Source of the DNA: CAYONQ01 sp964405375
GTDB lineage: Bacteria; Planctomycetota; Phycisphaerae; Sedimentisphaerales; Anaerobacaceae
Assembly (NCBI GenBank): GCA_964405375.1
Contig: CAYONQ010000100.1
Location: forward strand, 1-7,839
Direction of reading: 5' to 3'
Length of the DNA: 7,839 bases
The first letter of the stretch is position 1, and each line of letters begins with the position of its first letter. Positions 5,700 to 7,839 of the stretch are shown piece by piece. Both the position numbers and the translations under genes were made by a program. The notes beneath the pieces were generated by a model, which searched no databases, was not told the DNA's origin, and saw nothing but the letters and a program-made list of their open reading frames with translations.

Positions 5700-6584
5700 C
5701 TATTCCTCGTTCATATACTCATATAGCAGAGTAAGGGTATCGCGCTGAATCTGGCGAATCCTTTCCCGCGTCAGACCTAATTTTTCGCCGATTTGCCTCA
5801 GCGTTAACGGCTTACGCCCATCCAGGCCGTAGTGCATTCTCAGGATGTCGGCTTCTCTCTGGCCAATTTCATCAAGCAAACTCAAGGCCTTCGCTGTCTC
5901 CTCATCAGCAACCAATGCGTCTCCGGGCCTTTCGGCACTTTCGTCCTCCAACATCACCTCAAGCGCCTGGTCTTCATCTGAGCTGTCACTTACGGAGGCA
6001 TCTCTTACGGAGCCGAGAATACCAACAATCTTATGTATAATCTTCGCCTTACGCAGCGGCAGTTGCACAACCTCGGCAACCTCTTCAACGTCCGGCGTTC
6101 TGCCGAGCCGGTTTTCCAGCTCCGCTGCGGTATGCCGCCACTGATTTATCAACGCAACCATATAGGTCGGGATATGGACCGGCTGAACGTTTGCCAGCAA
6201 GGCGCGCTTGATACTCTGCTTTATCCACCAGGCCGCATACGTGCTGAACCGAGTGCCGCGGTCAGGGTCAAAGTAGTCAACCGCCTTTATAAGACCAAGG
6301 TTGCCCTCCTCAATCAAGTCGCCAAGCCCCATTCCTCGGTCTGCATATTTCTTTGCGATATTGACCACGAGGCGCAGATTGCTTCGCACGAGCCGTTCTC
6401 TCGCCCACGGGTTGTTTTCCTCAATAACCAGCTTGCCTAACAGGCGTTCCTGCTCGAGGGTCAGCAGCGGTGACTCGTCAATCTCTTTCAGGTATTCTTT
6501 TATTGTAACGTCGAATGCTATGGCTTTCTCCTGCCCAGCCGAAAAGTCTCTCGACTCCAGCCATAAGGGCGATTTGGGTTTCAA
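5700..6584 (-). CDS. sigma-70 family RNA polymerase sigma factor, RpoD/SigA-like group 2
   Basis: The product directs RNA polymerase to promoters. In order it shows region 1.2 (DVTIKEYLKEIDESPLLTLEQE, from residue 25), region 2 with DLIEEGNLGLIKAVDYFD and FSTYAAWWIKQSIKRAL (about 58-129), region 3 (about 138-205), an acidic linker (about 205-225), and region 4 ending in the helix-turn-helix LTLRQIGEKLGLTRERIRQIQ. At 294 residues with no region 1.1 or large insert, it looks like an alternative group 2 factor rather than a full RpoD. In region 2.4, Gln123 matches sigma-70 Gln437, while Lys126 replaces Thr440, so recognition around -12 may differ. The start is uncertain: the first possible codon is TTG at 6584 without a usable Shine-Dalgarno site, while AGGAG sits six nt before an ATA codon at 6521. 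No ATG or GTG is available upstream in frame. Confidence 0.93.
   Translation of the reverse strand: MKPKSPLWLESRDFSAGQEKAIAFDVTIKEYLKEIDESPLLTLEQERLLGKLVIEENNPWARERLVRSNLRLVVNIAKKYADRGMGLGDLIEEGNLGLIKAVDYFDPDRGTRFSTYAAWWIKQSIKRALLANVQPVHIPTYMVALINQWRHTAAELENRLGRTPDVEEVAEVVQLPLRKAKIIHKIVGILGSVRDASVSDSSDEDQALEVMLEDESAERPGDALVADEETAKALSLLDEIGQREADILRMHYGLDGRKPLTLRQIGEKLGLTRERIRQIQRDTLTLLYEYMNEE
6528..6532 (-). promoter_or_regulatory. AGGAG ribosome-binding-like site before an in-frame ATA codon
   Basis: On the minus strand AGGAG is followed by six nt and then ATA (6521-6519), which is residue 22 of the sigma factor as drawn from TTG. Translation from it would begin three residues before conserved region 1.2. 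ATA is a very rare initiator, so this site matters only because the upstream TTG start is poor. The run may simply encode Gln-Glu. Confidence 0.25.
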
Positions 6585-6620
6585 TCCCGCCGGTATTACA
6601 GCTTGATTGATACCTCACCA

Positions 6621-6649
6621 GACATAAACCTACCTGACGTATCGGTCAA
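6621..6649 (-). promoter_or_regulatory. weak candidate promoter for sigma-apt
   Basis: On the minus strand TTGACC (5 of 6 to -35) is followed after exactly 17 bp by TATGTC (3 of 6 to -10). If active it would transcribe the sigma factor and apt independently of rpsA. The poor -10 keeps confidence low. Confidence 0.25.
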
Positions 6650-6666
6650 ATATGCCCTTAGGTTTA
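6625..6666. repeat. 8-bp inverted repeat TAAACCTA/TAGGTTTA between rpsA and the sigma gene
   Basis: Arms at 6625-6632 and 6659-6666 are perfect complements around 26 nt, and an inner TGAC/GTCA pair (6635-6638 with 6645-6648) could stack inside. It overlaps the candidate promoter for the sigma gene, so it could be an operator or a leader-RNA fold. No T-run follows, so it is not a terminator for rpsA. Confidence 0.5.
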
Positions 6667-6704
6667 GCTGGGCAGCTTTCGCCATTCAACATTGCTTTCG
6701 AGCG

Positions 6705-7839
6705 CTAATTATCGGTATCAGACTCGGCATTTTGACTTGCGGTACTATCGTCGCCGGTCTGCTTATCCGTCTCTGTATTTTCGCCCGTTTTTTCGGCCTT
6801 GGAGGCGCGTTTTGATTTGGGCTTACCCGCATCTTCCGGCTTTTTAACATCGCCGGTCTCAGTCTCAGCCGATTCACTTGCCTGCTCACCCGGCTCGGTC
6901 TGCACGGGCTTGGTCTCGGCGGGTTCAGCCGTCTGCTCACCTGACTCGGCCTGCACGGGCTCGGTCTCGGCGGGTTCAGCGGCCTGCTCACCTGACTCGG
7001 CCTGCACGGGCTCGGTCTCGGCGGGTTCACCGGCTTTTGCTTCCGGTTCCGGCTGCCGGTCCGTATCAACATCGGTATCAGAGGCAATCTCCTCAGCGGT
7101 GGATGGCACCTCCTGCTGGACGGCCTTAACTGCTGCCTGTTCCTCGGCAGCCCACCGGGCCCTGCGCAGACTCAAACCAATTTTACGGGAATCGGCATCA
7201 ACCTTAAGAATTTTAACCTCAATCTCATCGCCCTCCTTGACAACATCCTGGGGCTTATCAATCTTGTGGTCGGCAAGTTCGGAGATGTGCAGCAGCCCTT
7301 CCAGTTCCGGCTCAAGTTCGACAAACGCACCGAAATTAGTAAGCTTCGTTACCACGCCCTTGATAATGTGTCCCGGAATATATTTTTCCGGGATAGCACG
7401 AGCCCATGGGTCTTCGGTCAACTGCTTTATCCCCAATGATATCCGCTGTCTTGCCTCGTTGACGTCGAGGACAACACATTTGACCTCATCACCCTTTCGT
7501 AGAAGGTCGCTTGGATGACCATATTTCCTTGTCCAGCTCAAATCGGAAATATGTATCATCCCGTCGATACCTTCCTCTATCTCCACAAACGCCCCGAAAT
7601 TGGTTACACTTCGCATCTTAGCAGTAACAATCGTTCCCGACGGATACTTCTGAGCAGCTACCGTCCAGGGATTTGTTGCAGTTTGCTTCAGCCCTAACGA
7701 GATTTCCTGCTTTTGCTTATTAATATTCAGCACAACGACCTCTATCTCGTCGTTGAGACTGAGAATCTCACTGGGATGATTGAGGCGTCTGGTCCAGCTC
7801 ATCTCGCTAATATGCACCAGCCCTTCAATCCCATCTTCA
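6705..7839 (-). CDS. rpsA: 30S ribosomal protein S1, 5' end beyond the window
   Basis: S1 is the RNA-binding ribosomal protein that recruits mRNAs to the 30S subunit. The frame is open to the right edge, so 377 C-terminal residues are visible and the true start lies outside. Three S1 (OB-fold) repeats are seen: the end of one (EGLVHISEMSWTRRLNHPSE...SLGLKQ), a complete one (TNFGAFVEIEEGIDGMIHIS...SLGIKQ) and another complete one (TNFGAFVELEPELEGLLHIS...GLSLRRA). Each of the first two ends with the S1-type signature (N/D)PW. After about position 7160 comes an acidic, low-complexity tail of some 150 residues containing a tandem 17-residue repeat, and then a Lys-rich and Asp/Thr-rich end. Several internal repeats of this sort identify S1 rather than single-S1-domain proteins such as polynucleotide phosphorylase. 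The sigma gene follows after 120 nt. Confidence 0.94.
   Translation of the reverse strand, partial: EDGIEGLVHISEMSWTRRLNHPSEILSLNDEIEVVVLNINKQKQEISLGLKQTATNPWTVAAQKYPSGTIVTAKMRSVTNFGAFVEIEEGIDGMIHISDLSWTRKYGHPSDLLRKGDEVKCVVLDVNEARQRISLGIKQLTEDPWARAIPEKYIPGHIIKGVVTKLTNFGAFVELEPELEGLLHISELADHKIDKPQDVVKEGDEIEVKILKVDADSRKIGLSLRRARWAAEEQAAVKAVQQEVPSTAEEIASDTDVDTDRQPEPEAKAGEPAETEPVQAESGEQAAEPAETEPVQAESGEQTAEPAETKPVQTEPGEQASESAETETGDVKKPEDAGKPKSKRASKAEKTGENTETDKQTGDDSTASQNAESDTDN
6831..7034 (-). repeat. rpsA: 51-bp tandem repeat in the rpsA tail, three good copies plus one degenerate
   Basis: Units at 6984-7034, 6933-6983 and 6882-6932 encode 17-residue blocks of the type AAEPAETEPVQAESGEQ. The first two differ at a single base, and the third differs from the second at six. 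A decayed fourth unit (6831-6881, ASESAETETGDVKKPED) follows. The gradient from near-identical to degenerate suggests recent unit duplication at the domain-proximal end. The array encodes a flexible, negatively charged tail. Confidence 0.92.

Noticed and set aside
6033..6440. Plus-strand 135-codon frame within the sigma gene region
   Set aside because: The opposite strand encodes well-conserved sigma regions 2 and 3, so this is an antisense shadow.
6686..7087. Minus-strand frame with Pro-Arg-Pro-Ser repeats
   Set aside because: It is an alternative frame through the same 51-bp repeats of rpsA. The repeated peptide is a by-product of the repeat length being a multiple of three.
6799..7518. 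Plus-strand 239-codon frame opposite rpsA, rich in Ser/Ala/Cys
   Set aside because: It is the antisense shadow of the S1 acidic tail and last S1 domain. Composition and repeats mirror the 51-bp array, and no ribosome site or family signature is seen.

Overview
The window is ordinary bacterial chromosome. It carries seven protein-coding genes, one cut by the right edge, and most are housekeeping. Base composition is mid-range, Shine-Dalgarno use is patchy, one gene encodes an exported LmbE-type deacetylase, and the sigma factor is of group 2 type. The intergenic DNA holds several short repeat types of the kind scattered through environmental genomes. Together these suggest an uncultured, probably anaerobic bacterium. 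A planctomycete of the Phycisphaerae type is my best guess, but it is weakly supported because no rRNA or marker phylogeny is available here.

Layout. Positions 1-192 are an AT-rich leader with a possible remnant of an upstream gene and a 3 x 9-bp tandem repeat. On the plus strand follow pyrG (CTP synthase, 193-1962), a repeat-packed intergenic region (1962-2228), a conserved-looking protein of unknown function with a Cys4 motif (2229-3029), prmC (release-factor methyltransferase, 3127-4008) and a secreted PIG-L/LmbE deacetylase (4184-5101). On the minus strand, convergent with these, are rpsA (ribosomal protein S1, 5' end outside the window), a sigma-70 family factor, and apt (adenine phosphoribosyltransferase). 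They read in the order rpsA > sigma > apt, with gaps of 120 and 35 nt, so they could form one operon.

Functionally the set covers nucleotide supply (CTP synthesis and adenine salvage), translation (S1, and methylation of release factors for termination) and transcription initiation (sigma). The plus-strand genes are separated by long gaps that hold their own candidate promoters, so they look independently transcribed.

The most unusual points are these. The CTP synthase is divergent: the glutamine-amidotransferase Glu is a Cys, and there is an extra N-terminus of about 30 residues. A dense series of five hairpins follows pyrG, together with a repeated 17-bp arm. Two unrelated triplicated short repeats each sit just upstream of a start codon. 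prmC has a possible leaderless promoter. The sigma gene has no convincing conventional start. I found no defence system, CRISPR array, transposase, tRNA or rRNA.
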